DNA of 64,000 bases from Chlamydiales bacterium (GTDB lineage Bacteria; Chlamydiota; Chlamydiia; Chlamydiales; Simkaniaceae): NCBI GenBank assembly GCA_024233515.1, contig JACKPO010000001.1, positions 124,001 through 188,000 on the forward strand, in the 5' to 3' direction. The notes beneath the pieces are model-generated. The model made no database searches and was not told where the DNA came from. It worked only from the letters and a program-made list of their open reading frames with translations. Below are positions 44,378 through 53,780 of the stretch, one piece after another; positions within the stretch are counted from its first letter, which is position 1, and the number at the start of each line of letters is the position of its first letter. Both the position numbers and the translations under genes were made by a program.

Positions 44378-44521
44378 ATGATTCAAAAGTTGGTTTTTGG
44401 CTGCGTTGGCTCTGCAGCAAATTTCTTGCCTTCACTTGCGCCTTGTGCTCGCACAATGGTCGCTCGCTCCAGGCAAAAAATTTACGCAGCCGCCTTGTCA
44501 AATTCCCAAATTTTGAATCAT
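44378..44521. mobile_element. MITE-like palindromic element at the island edge
   Basis: ATGATTCAAAA (44378-44388) is perfectly inverted at 44511-44521. Weaker complementarity continues inward (GGCTGCG and GCAAATTTCTTGCC on one side, GGCAAAAAATTTACGCAGCC on the other). The 144-base element has no convincing ORF. It begins five bases after the end of the left duplication. Confidence 0.55.
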
Positions 44522-44594
44522 GTTAAGTATAAACCGGGAAACTTCCAGCTAAAATCAATCACACCCAGGTTTTCTAAAAAAATTAGATAAAGCT

Positions 44595-45983
44595 TCAATG
44601 AGTAAGAACCAGCAAAAGCCCTAGCTCCTGACGAAGCGCTTGAACATCTATGCGAAGATGATCCCCTTTTTCCTGATTGTTCAATTCAAAATCGCATAAA
44701 AGAAGCTCTAACCGCTCTCGGCCATCAGCTGTTTTTGCTGCTTCTCGAGGTGTTTTTCCATGCAAAGCCGGGAGGGAAGTGTCAAGCCAATCGCGATAGT
44801 AATTTTTAAGAAATGCTTTCATTATTTCTTTCTCCTCTGCAGAAGGTAACAATGGAGGAGATGATTTCTTATTTTTCAAATTCTCGGGAGATTCGGTATC
44901 CATTTTTTTGAAAAGTGCTTCAGGCAGTCGCTTTTCTATTTCTTTTCGGATCTTCTTCGACCGCTCTACAGAATTCACATGAATCGTCAATTGATCTCGT
45001 TTGATTTTTATATCTCCTAAAATCAAGTTGTTTGACCGGTTTTTAAACCATGGAAATTGAATGGCTTTGAGCTCACGATTTTTGTCAAATTCTCCATCTT
45101 CTAAAAGCTCATTTGGATCTTCACCCTTGCATAGAGAAGCTAATTGATCAAAAGCCTCTTTTGGACTGCATTTTAATTTGTAATGGAGCGTGCAGAAGAC
45201 GATGGGATCCCCATCGTTATTGCAAAATCCTTGGGGTAGATAAGCTGATTCAGCCCATACAAGATAAGCCTCTCGCAAGTCATCATCGTACTTCATAAGT
45301 GAGGCTGTAGTTAGATTTTTCTCATGTTTTAAAATCTCTTGTTTTAGATCCAAAACATTCATGGCATAACGTATGGGTAGAGGGGTAGTGCCGAAACTAA
45401 TTTGAATGGACTGATCTTTCAAGGATATCAACCTTGCAAAAGCGACCATTCCTTTGAAGCCTGGATCAGCACCTGCTCTTTCTTTAATGGTAACAGTTCT
45501 ATCGAGCAGAAGGTCCTTCAAAACCAACCGCCTAGAGGGAATCACATCTTCCACAAGAAAAAAGCTAAAAGGACTTTGATCAACTGCAAAGAGGAAAGAC
45601 CCATACTCTTGAACTGGATACTTCTGCAGATAAAGATCGGCAATCGTGAGATTAGGTCCCAAATGTTCCCACTTTTCTGAGTAATCAGAAGGGACCCATC
45701 GAAAAACAAACCATCCAGGGAAAAGATGATCGCCATCTGGGGAGTCTTTTTCTAACTCTATTCCTAAGCAAAAAGCATCCCACCCATCCTGGACAATTTC
45801 TGTGCCCCACTCCTCCTTCGCAAATGCAAAAGCCCCCTCCCATATCTCGCCTTCAATTTGGCGAAGCCTTTGCCATTCAACGTCGTATTCCAATGAGGAA
45901 AGGGTGACAGATTTGGCTAAGCAGCAATGTTTATACTTTTTTTGGCTCCCACAAGGGCACGGAGCATTCCTTTTTACGTTCAT
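44595..45983 (-). CDS. SEC-C zinc-motif protein
   Basis: 462 residues. The first residues form a SEC-C metal-binding motif (NAPCPCGSQKKYKHCC). The long middle part is not recognised. Near the C-terminus WLDTSLPALHGKTPREAAKT resembles the segment shared by SEC-C proteins and MbcA/ParS/Xre-type antitoxins. It lies downstream of the RHS toxin and its immunity-like genes, in the same direction. It may be an island passenger with a chaperone or immunity-like role, but that is only suggested by position. Confidence 0.7.
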   Translation of the reverse strand: MNVKRNAPCPCGSQKKYKHCCLAKSVTLSSLEYDVEWQRLRQIEGEIWEGAFAFAKEEWGTEIVQDGWDAFCLGIELEKDSPDGDHLFPGWFVFRWVPSDYSEKWEHLGPNLTIADLYLQKYPVQEYGSFLFAVDQSPFSFFLVEDVIPSRRLVLKDLLLDRTVTIKERAGADPGFKGMVAFARLISLKDQSIQISFGTTPLPIRYAMNVLDLKQEILKHEKNLTTASLMKYDDDLREAYLVWAESAYLPQGFCNNDGDPIVFCTLHYKLKCSPKEAFDQLASLCKGEDPNELLEDGEFDKNRELKAIQFPWFKNRSNNLILGDIKIKRDQLTIHVNSVERSKKIRKEIEKRLPEALFKKMDTESPENLKNKKSSPPLLPSAEEKEIMKAFLKNYYRDWLDTSLPALHGKTPREAAKTADGRERLELLLCDFELNNQEKGDHLRIDVQALRQELGLLLVLTH

Positions 45984-46121
45984 TGGGTTGGTCTCTCTTC
46001 TAATTGTTCAAAAATTAATCTTCCAATATCTTCAGACAAAGTTTACTTGTAATGCTTCTCTAAAAAAAGGCTCTCCACCTTATGATTCTAGGTCGGTTAA
46101 GGTTCTCTTCACGATAAAGTC

Positions 46122-46340
46122 TTACCACTCGATCTTTCGCCACATGTTTTTTATAACCCCATACTCCTCCCATGCGCATTCCATTGCTATTTCTAAAGTG
46201 TCTTGAAGGTGATCACGAACACATTGATCATTTTCATAAACAAATAGATAAAATCCAGCAGATCGATCATGCTTGATTTCGTACCTTCTAGGCCTAAGAG
46301 AATAGACATCAGCTATCCACTTCAATTTTTCCTTAACCAC
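46122..46340 (-). CDS. Small protein, possibly 5'-truncated immunity-like gene
   Basis: 72 residues from GTG 46340, with GGCGGG upstream. The frame stays open upstream into the palindromic element at 46354-46513, so the true start may have been removed by that insertion. The sequence (ADVYSLRPRRYEIKHDRSAGFYLFVYENDQ) has no family I recognise. Between 45984 and 46121 I see no gene. Confidence 0.45.
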   Translation of the reverse strand: MVKEKLKWIADVYSLRPRRYEIKHDRSAGFYLFVYENDQCVRDHLQDTLEIAMECAWEEYGVIKNMWRKIEW

Positions 46341-46353
46341 AACCCGCCTAGAT

Positions 46354-46513
46354 CTTAGTACAGGACATTTTTTTGAACCGATAAGCAGGCTGCGGCTTCA
46401 TCATATTTCCTTTCCTCCTCACTCATAGCACCTTGGCTATGAGATTCGTCGTTCAAGAAAATCTGATTTTACCTCGCTTGCTTCTCGCTTTCCAAAAAAT
46501 GTCCTGTACTAAG
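46354..46513. mobile_element. MITE-like element with 20-bp terminal inverted repeats
   Basis: CTTAGTACAGGACATTTTTT (46354-46373) is perfectly reverse-complemented at 46494-46513. The 160-base element has no ORF and carries an internal hairpin (CTCATAGC with GCTATGAG). It ends at the stop codon region of the immunity-type gene at 46509-46910, so it may supply that gene's last codons. Confidence 0.75.
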
Positions 46514-46910
46514 AATCCTCCCATAGTCCTTTAGTTTTAACTCCTGTAAACTTATCCCAAGCTCTGCAGTATTCTATGCTATTTTTCCCTAGGTATTTAA
46601 CAAATGAAGCAAATTGAATCTCATCAGGATCCTGACTCATTAAATATTCCAAATAAGATGTTGTAATGCCAGTTTGAACAAAATCATTGCCATTGCAAAG
46701 CAAAAACTCAACAAAATCAAAAATCTTTTTAATTTCAATCTCATTATTGGATTTTATAACTTCTATAGTGTATTCACAAAAAGGTAACATCTGAATAGTA
46801 ATTCCATCATCTGAACCATGTTTTTTGATATAGGATTCCCAGTATGGAAGAAACTTTGGAAAAGTTTCCTTCATTAGTTCTATACATCTCTTTTCTGTTA
46901 TTTCTTCCAT
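46509..46910 (-). CDS. Putative orphan immunity protein
   Basis: 133 residues, acidic and helical, resembling small cytoplasmic immunity proteins of polymorphic toxins (RCIELMKETFPKFLPYWESY, SYLEYLMSQDPDEIQFASFVKYLG). ATG 46910 follows five bases after the stop of a 20-codon toxin-tail stub (46916-46980), and the GGGGAG within that stub is its ribosome binding site. This is the usual geometry of an RHS toxin and its immunity gene. The cognate toxin has been lost. The 3' end overlaps the MITE-like element at 46354-46513. Confidence 0.65.
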   Translation of the reverse strand: MEEITEKRCIELMKETFPKFLPYWESYIKKHGSDDGITIQMLPFCEYTIEVIKSNNEIEIKKIFDFVEFLLCNGNDFVQTGITTSYLEYLMSQDPDEIQFASFVKYLGKNSIEYCRAWDKFTGVKTKGLWEDS

Positions 46911-46915
46911 CGATT

Positions 46916-46980
46916 TTACTCCCCTAAAGCATTCCGCAAATCTTTAATAATATTTTCAGCTGCTGCGCGATCTCCTGGTC
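46916..46980 (-). pseudogene. Stub of a displaced RHS/polymorphic toxin C-terminus
   Basis: Directly after the CPCC gene the reverse strand reads PGDRAAAENIIKDLRNALGE and a stop. This closely resembles the last residues of many RHS-borne toxins (pattern G-x-R-x-A-A-E-x-I-x-K-D-L-x-N). No start and no further upstream homology, so it is a remnant left when the current toxin tip displaced an older one. Confidence 0.62.
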
Positions 46981-47238
46981 TTATGGTATTTCATCCGACA
47001 TTGGAGCACGCACTTCTTTAACATATTTTTCCGAAGAAGCACCAAATTTCTTAAAGTTTTCTCTAGCTTCATTAAGACTTTCTTCATTAGCTCCCCCTTT
47101 AAAATTTGGGTCATTAAACTGTACATAATCATCCTCCCAATTACAAACAGGACAAATTTCAAACGTACCATGATTTGATTCTGAGCGTGTCAAATATCCA
47201 CAACATGGGCATGGATATCCTTTCTCATTTTCTTTCAT
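46981..47238 (-). CDS. CPCC-type cysteine-rich protein, candidate immunity protein
   Basis: 85 residues with a zinc-finger-like CPCC motif (GYPCPCCGYLTRSE) and a second pair in EICPVCNWEDD. It belongs to the small CPCC family found next to RHS/Cdi toxins. ATG 47238 comes two bases after the toxin stop, and the ribosome binding site GGGAGAGG lies inside the toxin gene, so translation is coupled. It is the best candidate for immunity to the toxin tip of the adjacent RHS protein. Confidence 0.78.
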   Translation of the reverse strand: MKENEKGYPCPCCGYLTRSESNHGTFEICPVCNWEDDYVQFNDPNFKGGANEESLNEARENFKKFGASSEKYVKEVRAPMSDEIP

Positions 47239-47240
47239 TT

Positions 47241-50200
47241 TTAATTCCTCTCCCAGTACAATATCCCATCTTTTGGCTTAAACATTGTCTTAGGTACGCC
47301 TTCTTTTGTGAATGCACCAAAGATATTTGCTTCAGCATCGTAAACAAGAATTTCACCGTTAGATCGAATTTTTAATAATAGTTGATTTCTACTAACGAAA
47401 AGATTGTGAGCTTTCTCAACATATTGTTTTGAATTTAATATATTAGGAAATTCATTTCTGTGATCTTTCCAATGTTTAAACGCATTTTGAATGGGCGTCC
47501 TATTTTTTGTAGAAGTCCAAAATTGATTAACTTTAATTTCTTCACCAAGGTTGATTATTGGTTTGGAAGGCAACTTGAAAACAGGAAAGGTAATCCATTG
47601 ATTCGCACGAATAATCGCAATGCTACCCATGCTACCAACGATGCTAATGCTACTGTCGATCATGCCTGCAGTTTGCGCCGACATTCCAGTTGTTTGTAGA
47701 ATGTGACTAGTTAAAGTATCTCTGTGCTCTCCAGAAAAAGCTGTGATAAGACCGGTAATCAATTGATCAAGACCATGAATAAATACTGGCCATCCTACTG
47801 GGGCTGCAAGTCCTCCCGTTCCGAGTGTTGCATAAGCCCCAACTCCTGCTTCAACAAGGCCGCCGAAAGCCTGCATCGAGCCTTGGAATCTGGGATTAGT
47901 GAAAATAAAATCAATGGCATCGTAGCCCATTCCAACAATGGCGCTTCCTATATCGCCACCTCTTTTGCAGCCGCGATGCGATTCGCAGTGGCAGTGGGGT
48001 TCGTATTCTCCATAGAAATAACCGAGGAATTCTTTGCTTTGGTTTCCATTGACCTCGGCTGCTAAGCCAAAATAGTCCACATAAGTAACAGGATTGTTGC
48101 ATGCATAGGCGTAGAGATTAGGCCCATCGATGCTGCCAGCAGGGTCCGGACTGATCCACCTTCCTACCTCTGGGTCATAGCATCGTTTTCCAAAGTAAAT
48201 AAGCCCTGTTTCCGAATCGGTCCTTTTTCCTCGGTATCTCCAGGGATTATCCACTGAAGAGTTAGAGATTACTCTTCCCCTTGCATTGACGATCTCTTCT
48301 TCTCCAAATGCTAAAAAGTGATAACTTTCAATGGTTTTACGCCTTTGAGGGTCAATGAGACAGGCGATATTGCCTTGCAGATCGTAAAGTGGAACATAGG
48401 TTTCTTTTTCGATCTCAATCGCAATACAGGAGGAGGTCTCGGGATAGTTAGGGTCGCTTGGGACCTTGAGTTCGATGATTGTCCCTTTTTCATCAACACA
48501 ACCAATTTCTGTATCATTTAGGTAAAAGTAACGATAGATTTTGGATTTTGAGCCCTTTGATTCAACTTTTTTCGTGAGGCGTCTTCCAGATAAGTCGTAG
48601 GTAAAAACGATGCTTTGCTCTGCAGTTGTAATGGAAATGAGTTGATTAAATGGATTCCACTCATAGGTCCATGTTCTTTCTCCAATCGTTTTTGTCGCAA
48701 GATTTCCATTGGAATCAAATGTGTAGGAGACTCCTTCTGCTTCAATCAATTGATTAAGCTCATCAACTTTGTAAGAGGAATGATCTTTTTTGAGGCGATT
48801 TCCAAGAGAATCAAAGGTATATTGATGCTCTTCTTCCCCTTTTTCTAAGATGAGCTGAGAAAGAGCATTATACTCATAGCTCGTGGAATATTGCTCGTCG
48901 TCGAAAGTGGTTTCTCTAAGAAGAACATTTTCAAGAGGATCATACCCACCGTTTGGAATCTTATCCTGAAAGAAGTCGGTGTTGATCTCGATTCTTCTTC
49001 CAGCATGATCCCATTTTTGTCTTCTTCCACCGGTATATCCTGGCAGAACCTCTTCAAGGATATTTCCCATGAGGTCTCGGGAATAGATCTTGTAACAATA
49101 AAGCTCCTTTCCTTCTTTGCTAAAACGTGTCGCTTTAGCAATCAGTGGCCCCGTATAGCTATAAACAATAGAAGAGCCATCTGGGAGTTTTAATGTTTGG
49201 ATTTTTCCTACGCCGTCATAAGTGAGACTGACTTGATAAGAGCCATATTCATCTTCAATTTTTTCTGAGAAAAGCAAATCATTGGCATCATATGAATAAT
49301 TTATAGCTTGGGAAGAAGCGAGCTTGACTCTTGTAAGATTGCCTTTTCGATCATAAGAGAGCTGATTGACAACCTCTTTTTTCCCTTCCTTGTAGGAGAT
49401 TGTCTCTAACTCTCCATAAGTGTTGTATTGATAAGTAAGAGGCAATGCAGAATCAGGGTTGTGCTTTACTGCTAGGTCACCATAAGAATTATATTCAAAA
49501 CCGGTGATACGGTTTTGAGTGCTTGCCTTTCCTAATGTGATCGATTCTAATTGATTGTATTGATTAAATACCCACTCTGTTTCATAGGAGCTGACAGGAC
49601 CTTCTTGAGAAATTCGACCTGCTTTTTCATAAACCTTATTCCCAGAGAGATCATAAAATGATTGTATTTCTGAAAGGACTCGTCCAGACTTGTCTTTCTT
49701 AAGAGTGTTGGTCAGATGGCCAGAAAGATCATAAATCTCCTCAGTTTGGTTACCGAGGGGATCAATCAGGATTTTTTTCTGTGTTCTTTGTCCCCACTCA
49801 TTGATATAAGAATCATCATAAACGATTTGTGTCACCTGATTGGAGGCGCTTAAAATCTTAGAAACTCTTCCAAATCCATCATACTCATATTCTGTAAGGA
49901 CACTTTCTTGGTTTTGGGGATAACCGATAACCTGGGCAAGGTGGCCAGCATCGTTATAAACATAGCGAGTCTTAAGAAGCTGAGTTCCCTGCTCATCTTC
50001 AGTGCGCTCCTCTATCACTCGATTCAACGGGTCATATTCTTTTACTTCGAGGGTGAAGGTATTGGAGGACTTCCATTTTTTTACGGCTTGGGTTCTGCCT
50101 AAAGAATCATAAATGAACTCTATCTTCTGATCGCCTTTGCTTAAGGTTTCAAGCCTGCCGGCGCCATCATAAGTATAAGTCTTTGTTTCACCTCTTTCAT

Positions 50201-52703
50201 CCTTTTCTGACGTCAGATGAAAAGCGCTATAGGTGTAATATTTCCTTTTAAACCCATCATTTGACCCTTTACTCCCTCGTTTGTAATATTCAATATGGTT
50301 TAAGCGGCCAATGTAATCGTATTCATACACCTGGACAAGTCCATCTCTTCCTAAGTATCGATGTAGACTTCCCTCTAAGTCATATTTGAAAAGCTCGTTT
50401 GTCCCATCAAAGTAGTGAATGGCTGTGGGTTTTCCTCGAGAGTTATAGGATTTTGTGACGGCTCTCCCTTTTGGATCAGTCATTGATATTTGATGATCAA
50501 AAAGATCATAGGTGTATGTATAGGTAGGCGACGCGGCGCCACTTTTTCCATCTCTTGTTTCTGGATAGATAGCGTGAGTCATGCGCCCTAAGCTATCATA
50601 TTCGTAGAGAGTTTGATTCCCATAGCGATCGATTTCAGAGGTTTTATTTCCTAAAAGATCGTATGAGGCGTGCATTTCAAATGCATTTCCGGGAGAGCTT
50701 TTTTCAGAGGAGTAAATCAAACGATTTTTCAGGTCATAGCCATAATCAACAGAGAGCCCTGAGGCACTATAACTTTCTGAGATGAGATTTCTATTTGCAT
50801 CATAACTATAGTGAATTTCATTTCCTATGGGATCGGTCTCAAAGGCAAGCAGTCCACCCTTGTAGCGCTTATTTATTGTGTATTGGTGCGTTTCATTGGC
50901 ATCGTACACAGATTCTGAAGCGATATTCCCTTCGGAATCAAATCGATAAATTGTTCGTTTTAAAAGGAGTTCGTTTTCTGTCTTCGAGTCTAGATATTTT
51001 TCTTCAACAATTTCCGGGGCACCTACATTTGGAAATTCTTGCTTAGGAGAAATTATCGTGATATGTCTTTCCCGAACACCGTTGAGCCGTTTTTCTTCTC
51101 CATAGTAACCATCATCTACAACAATTCGAACTAAGGTTGCATCTTCATTATAGTCGTAAAAGTATCTCTTTTTGATTCCAGAGTCATCATCCTCTTCCTC
51201 TTTAGTAGGAGATCCTCGAGTAAGAATGAATTTTTTTATGAGGAGATTGGTCCCTTTTTTGTACCAATATTTAACCCCTGTTCCCTTTGGATCTTTTTGA
51301 AAAAAGCCATGGGTATTTTTCCCAGAGAAATAAGAGTAGGTTTTGACGTGAGATTCTCCACTTGATTGCCCTTCATCGGTACTTAAAGAAGTGGGGTTTG
51401 CTCCTGTTAGATCACCAAATTCACTCTCCTTAACGATATTCCCTTTATCTTTCGCGTCATACGTGAAGGTTTTATAATAAAAAACATTCCCATTGCCATC
51501 TTCAATTGAGGTAGAGATGAGATTGGACGCGTCGCTTCTAGTCCCCCAAGTTTTTCTGTAAGCGCGATAAAGAGAGCCATTCAAATACTGCAAAATGGCG
51601 GTCAGCTGATCATCTTCATCATATTGATACACTGTTTTTTGACTTCCTGGTCCACTTACTTCTGTATGGCCATCTTCGTAAGAAAAATGAATGGTCGCAT
51701 CTTCCCCTGTGCCTGTAGGAGAAGTGACAGATCGAACCTTACATTGTTTGCCTTGATCTGAGGTGTAATCGATTTCTACAAAACGTCCTTCTGGAAGAAC
51801 TTTCCTACGTAAGAGAGCATGACTGTCTGCTACTTGGTACTGATAATTGACCTCTGGTTTATGGGATCTTTTGACTTGTGTTAAGAGATAAACTCCTGAA
51901 GGATCTTGCTGAAAGTGATAGGTAGCGGTTTTTCCATCACTCGCTTCGACATGGATATCTCCCTGATATTGCATCTGAATCCAAGCGAGGATTTTTTTCT
52001 CAGAGGCATTTGTCTCTTTGATGAGAGTCAGCTGCCCTTTTTCATCAAATTCGTAGAAAAGCTTGTTACCGGAAGGGAGAATTTCATGGGTGAGAAAAAA
52101 GGTATTTAGGGAAGGATGTTTGACATAAAATCGTTTGCCTTCAGAGCAGAGTAGAAGCTCAAAGCTATTTGTTTGAGGATCGAAATAAAGTTCATTATTT
52201 TTCAGATTTGTCCAAGCGCAAATATTCCCTTTTGCTATGTTTGCAAGTCCTATTGACTCTTCTGGATCAATTTTGAATAGGGTGCGCTTTGAGGGATTAG
52301 AGGTATTGACCCATCCTACGTAAGTTAAGATCGCTCCATCAGGATTACCCACATAAACATAAGTTCGTTCAAATTTTCCCTCAGCAGTTGTGTACGTTTT
52401 ACCTTTGGGGTCTTTCTGAACTGAAAGAAAACAGTGAGGGTTAAAACGCCAGCCACCAAGTGTTGCTATTTGTACCGTATCTCTGCTGCTATAAAATCGC
52501 GTCAAAACAAGAGGATCCGGTGAAGAAGCGACAAGATCGACCTCTACTTCGGTATAATCTCCATGAATTGTGCTAACATTATGGACGATACTTCCAGGAT
52601 CACCTTCTCTTGATCCCAAATACCTGTTGCTCAGCGATTGATCAGAAAATGCGCTCTGTAAGTACAAAAAACTTACAATAACTCCCATTAAACAGCGGAC
52701 CAT
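47241..52703 (-). CDS. RHS/YD-repeat polymorphic toxin
   Basis: 1,820 residues from ATG 52703, chosen because GGAGGT sits nine bases upstream; the following residues form a signal peptide (CLMGVIVSFLYLQSAFS). Residues ~30-330 are the N-terminal DUF6531-like region. About 330-1500 are tens of YD repeats (YEYDxxGR pattern) forming the hollow RHS shell. The conserved core end is RYRGKRTDSETGLIYFGKR then DPEVGRWISPDPAGSIDGPN and VDYFGL, after which the variable tip begins. The tip (about 300 residues) contains a hydrophobic pre-toxin stretch (GVGAYATLGTGGLAAPVGWP) and ends in a ~95-residue domain (NAFKHWKDHRNEFP, EILVYDAEANIFGAF, PKTMFKPKDGILYW) resembling BECR-fold RNase toxins. No frameshift. 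Confidence 0.9.
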   Translation of the reverse strand: MVRCLMGVIVSFLYLQSAFSDQSLSNRYLGSREGDPGSIVHNVSTIHGDYTEVEVDLVASSPDPLVLTRFYSSRDTVQIATLGGWRFNPHCFLSVQKDPKGKTYTTAEGKFERTYVYVGNPDGAILTYVGWVNTSNPSKRTLFKIDPEESIGLANIAKGNICAWTNLKNNELYFDPQTNSFELLLCSEGKRFYVKHPSLNTFFLTHEILPSGNKLFYEFDEKGQLTLIKETNASEKKILAWIQMQYQGDIHVEASDGKTATYHFQQDPSGVYLLTQVKRSHKPEVNYQYQVADSHALLRRKVLPEGRFVEIDYTSDQGKQCKVRSVTSPTGTGEDATIHFSYEDGHTEVSGPGSQKTVYQYDEDDQLTAILQYLNGSLYRAYRKTWGTRSDASNLISTSIEDGNGNVFYYKTFTYDAKDKGNIVKESEFGDLTGANPTSLSTDEGQSSGESHVKTYSYFSGKNTHGFFQKDPKGTGVKYWYKKGTNLLIKKFILTRGSPTKEEEDDDSGIKKRYFYDYNEDATLVRIVVDDGYYGEEKRLNGVRERHITIISPKQEFPNVGAPEIVEEKYLDSKTENELLLKRTIYRFDSEGNIASESVYDANETHQYTINKRYKGGLLAFETDPIGNEIHYSYDANRNLISESYSASGLSVDYGYDLKNRLIYSSEKSSPGNAFEMHASYDLLGNKTSEIDRYGNQTLYEYDSLGRMTHAIYPETRDGKSGAASPTYTYTYDLFDHQISMTDPKGRAVTKSYNSRGKPTAIHYFDGTNELFKYDLEGSLHRYLGRDGLVQVYEYDYIGRLNHIEYYKRGSKGSNDGFKRKYYTYSAFHLTSEKDERGETKTYTYDGAGRLETLSKGDQKIEFIYDSLGRTQAVKKWKSSNTFTLEVKEYDPLNRVIEERTEDEQGTQLLKTRYVYNDAGHLAQVIGYPQNQESVLTEYEYDGFGRVSKILSASNQVTQIVYDDSYINEWGQRTQKKILIDPLGNQTEEIYDLSGHLTNTLKKDKSGRVLSEIQSFYDLSGNKVYEKAGRISQEGPVSSYETEWVFNQYNQLESITLGKASTQNRITGFEYNSYGDLAVKHNPDSALPLTYQYNTYGELETISYKEGKKEVVNQLSYDRKGNLTRVKLASSQAINYSYDANDLLFSEKIEDEYGSYQVSLTYDGVGKIQTLKLPDGSSIVYSYTGPLIAKATRFSKEGKELYCYKIYSRDLMGNILEEVLPGYTGGRRQKWDHAGRRIEINTDFFQDKIPNGGYDPLENVLLRETTFDDEQYSTSYEYNALSQLILEKGEEEHQYTFDSLGNRLKKDHSSYKVDELNQLIEAEGVSYTFDSNGNLATKTIGERTWTYEWNPFNQLISITTAEQSIVFTYDLSGRRLTKKVESKGSKSKIYRYFYLNDTEIGCVDEKGTIIELKVPSDPNYPETSSCIAIEIEKETYVPLYDLQGNIACLIDPQRRKTIESYHFLAFGEEEIVNARGRVISNSSVDNPWRYRGKRTDSETGLIYFGKRCYDPEVGRWISPDPAGSIDGPNLYAYACNNPVTYVDYFGLAAEVNGNQSKEFLGYFYGEYEPHCHCESHRGCKRGGDIGSAIVGMGYDAIDFIFTNPRFQGSMQAFGGLVEAGVGAYATLGTGGLAAPVGWPVFIHGLDQLITGLITAFSGEHRDTLTSHILQTTGMSAQTAGMIDSSISIVGSMGSIAIIRANQWITFPVFKLPSKPIINLGEEIKVNQFWTSTKNRTPIQNAFKHWKDHRNEFPNILNSKQYVEKAHNLFVSRNQLLLKIRSNGEILVYDAEANIFGAFTKEGVPKTMFKPKDGILYWERN

Positions 52704-52803
52704 CGTTTCACTACCTCCGCAAGTCATGTCCTGCAATTTTAAGAAGCAAATGATAAATCAAATAGTCTTTCTCATTGAAGAAAAAATTGCCTATACCTAG
52801 ATG

Positions 52804-53639
52804 GTGTCGTCATAAGATAAATTTTTTGTTATACTTCTTAGCGTTGATCACAAACGAAAGGAGTAGATCGTGAAAAGTGCGCATAGGAGACATGACATAT
52901 CAGACCGAACTTGGAGTATATTGCAGCCTCTTCTCCCAGGAAGAAGAGGGATGTGGGGTGGTATTGCAAAAGATAATCGGCTGTTCATTAATGCTGTTTT
53001 TTGGGTTCTTAGAACAGGGGCCCCTTGGAGAGATTTGCCTCCGGACTATGGAGACTGGAAGAATACTCACCGACGTTTTTGTCGTTGGAGAGACAAAAAT
53101 ATCTGGGAAAATCTACTGGAAGCACTGATCATAGATCCAGATTATGAATGGCTAATGATTGATGCAACTCATATTAAAGTTCATCCCCATGCTGCAGGTG
53201 CAGTAGGTGGAAATCAAGATATGACTCGAACAAAAGGGGGCTCAACTCAAAATTGCATATTGCCGTGGATGCGCATGGTATGCCGCTCAGACCGATTGTT
53301 ACAGAAGGTACCCGAGCTGATTGTAAGGAAGCTAGCAAGTTGATACAGGATATTGTAGCGGAATATTTGCTGGCAGACAAAGCGTATGACACCGAGGAAA
53401 TAATAAAGAAAGCGGAAGAACAGAGCATGCAAATTGTCATTCCTCCGAGGAGAAATAGGAAAAGTAAACGTCTTTATGATAAAGACTTATACAAACTAAG
53501 GCATTTAGTAGAAAACGCTATTCTTCACCTGAAGCGTTGGAGAGGCATAGCAACAAGATACGCAAAAACGACGGCTTCATTCTTAGCTGGAGTTCAAATT
53601 AGGTGTATAGCTATGTGGGTAGATATCTTATGACGACAC
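52804..53639 (+). mobile_element. IS5-family insertion sequence
   Basis: An 836-bp element bounded by perfect 16-bp inverted repeats (GTGTCGTCATAAGATA at 52804-52819 and its complement at 53624-53639). It holds one frameshifted transposase of the IS5 family, IS427-like group. It inserted about 100 bases upstream of the RHS gene, at or inside that gene's promoter region. No clear target duplication is visible. Confidence 0.9.
52870..53633 (+). CDS. IS5-family transposase (two frames, -1 frameshift)
   Basis: The first frame (52870-53343) encodes RRHDISDRTWSILQPLLPG and WMIDATHIKVHP-like text (WLMIDATHIK) with the first catalytic Asp. The second frame (-1, to 53633) continues LHIAVDAHGMPLRPIV, LLADKAYDTEEI with the second Asp and VENAILHLKRWRGIATRYAKT with the Glu. 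The frames join smoothly at AAAAGGGGG (53232-53240), a classic A-AAA-GGG slippery site, as in other IS427-group elements. The start is GTG 52870 with AAAGGAG upstream. Together about 254 residues, a full-length transposase by programmed frameshifting. Confidence 0.87.
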
Positions 53640-53780
53640 TATTTAAAAAAATTCAAAAATTGTCCGCAAAATCTCCAATCGGCCTGAATTTATCCCTTAC
53701 TTTACTTCGTCATTCTTGACCTAATGGAGAATCAGCTTCAATCATTGAAAGCAACGCAAAAAATCCCACGATTGCTCCTT
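53640..53780. other. Unassigned spacer between the IS and the right duplication
   Basis: 141 bases without a recognisable gene, repeat or RNA. It ends with ACGATTGCTCC just before the right copy of the duplication begins at 53781. Confidence 0.4.

Noticed and set aside
44531..44548. AAACCGGGAAACTTCC resembles the DUF1653 gene end at 44190-44210, possible third copy
   Set aside because: Only about 16 bases match and no longer similarity is visible on either side.
45984..46062. Short reverse frame ending EDIGRLIFEQLEERPTQ before the SEC-C gene
   Set aside because: Only about 20 codons after an in-frame stop, with no start signal or recognised family.
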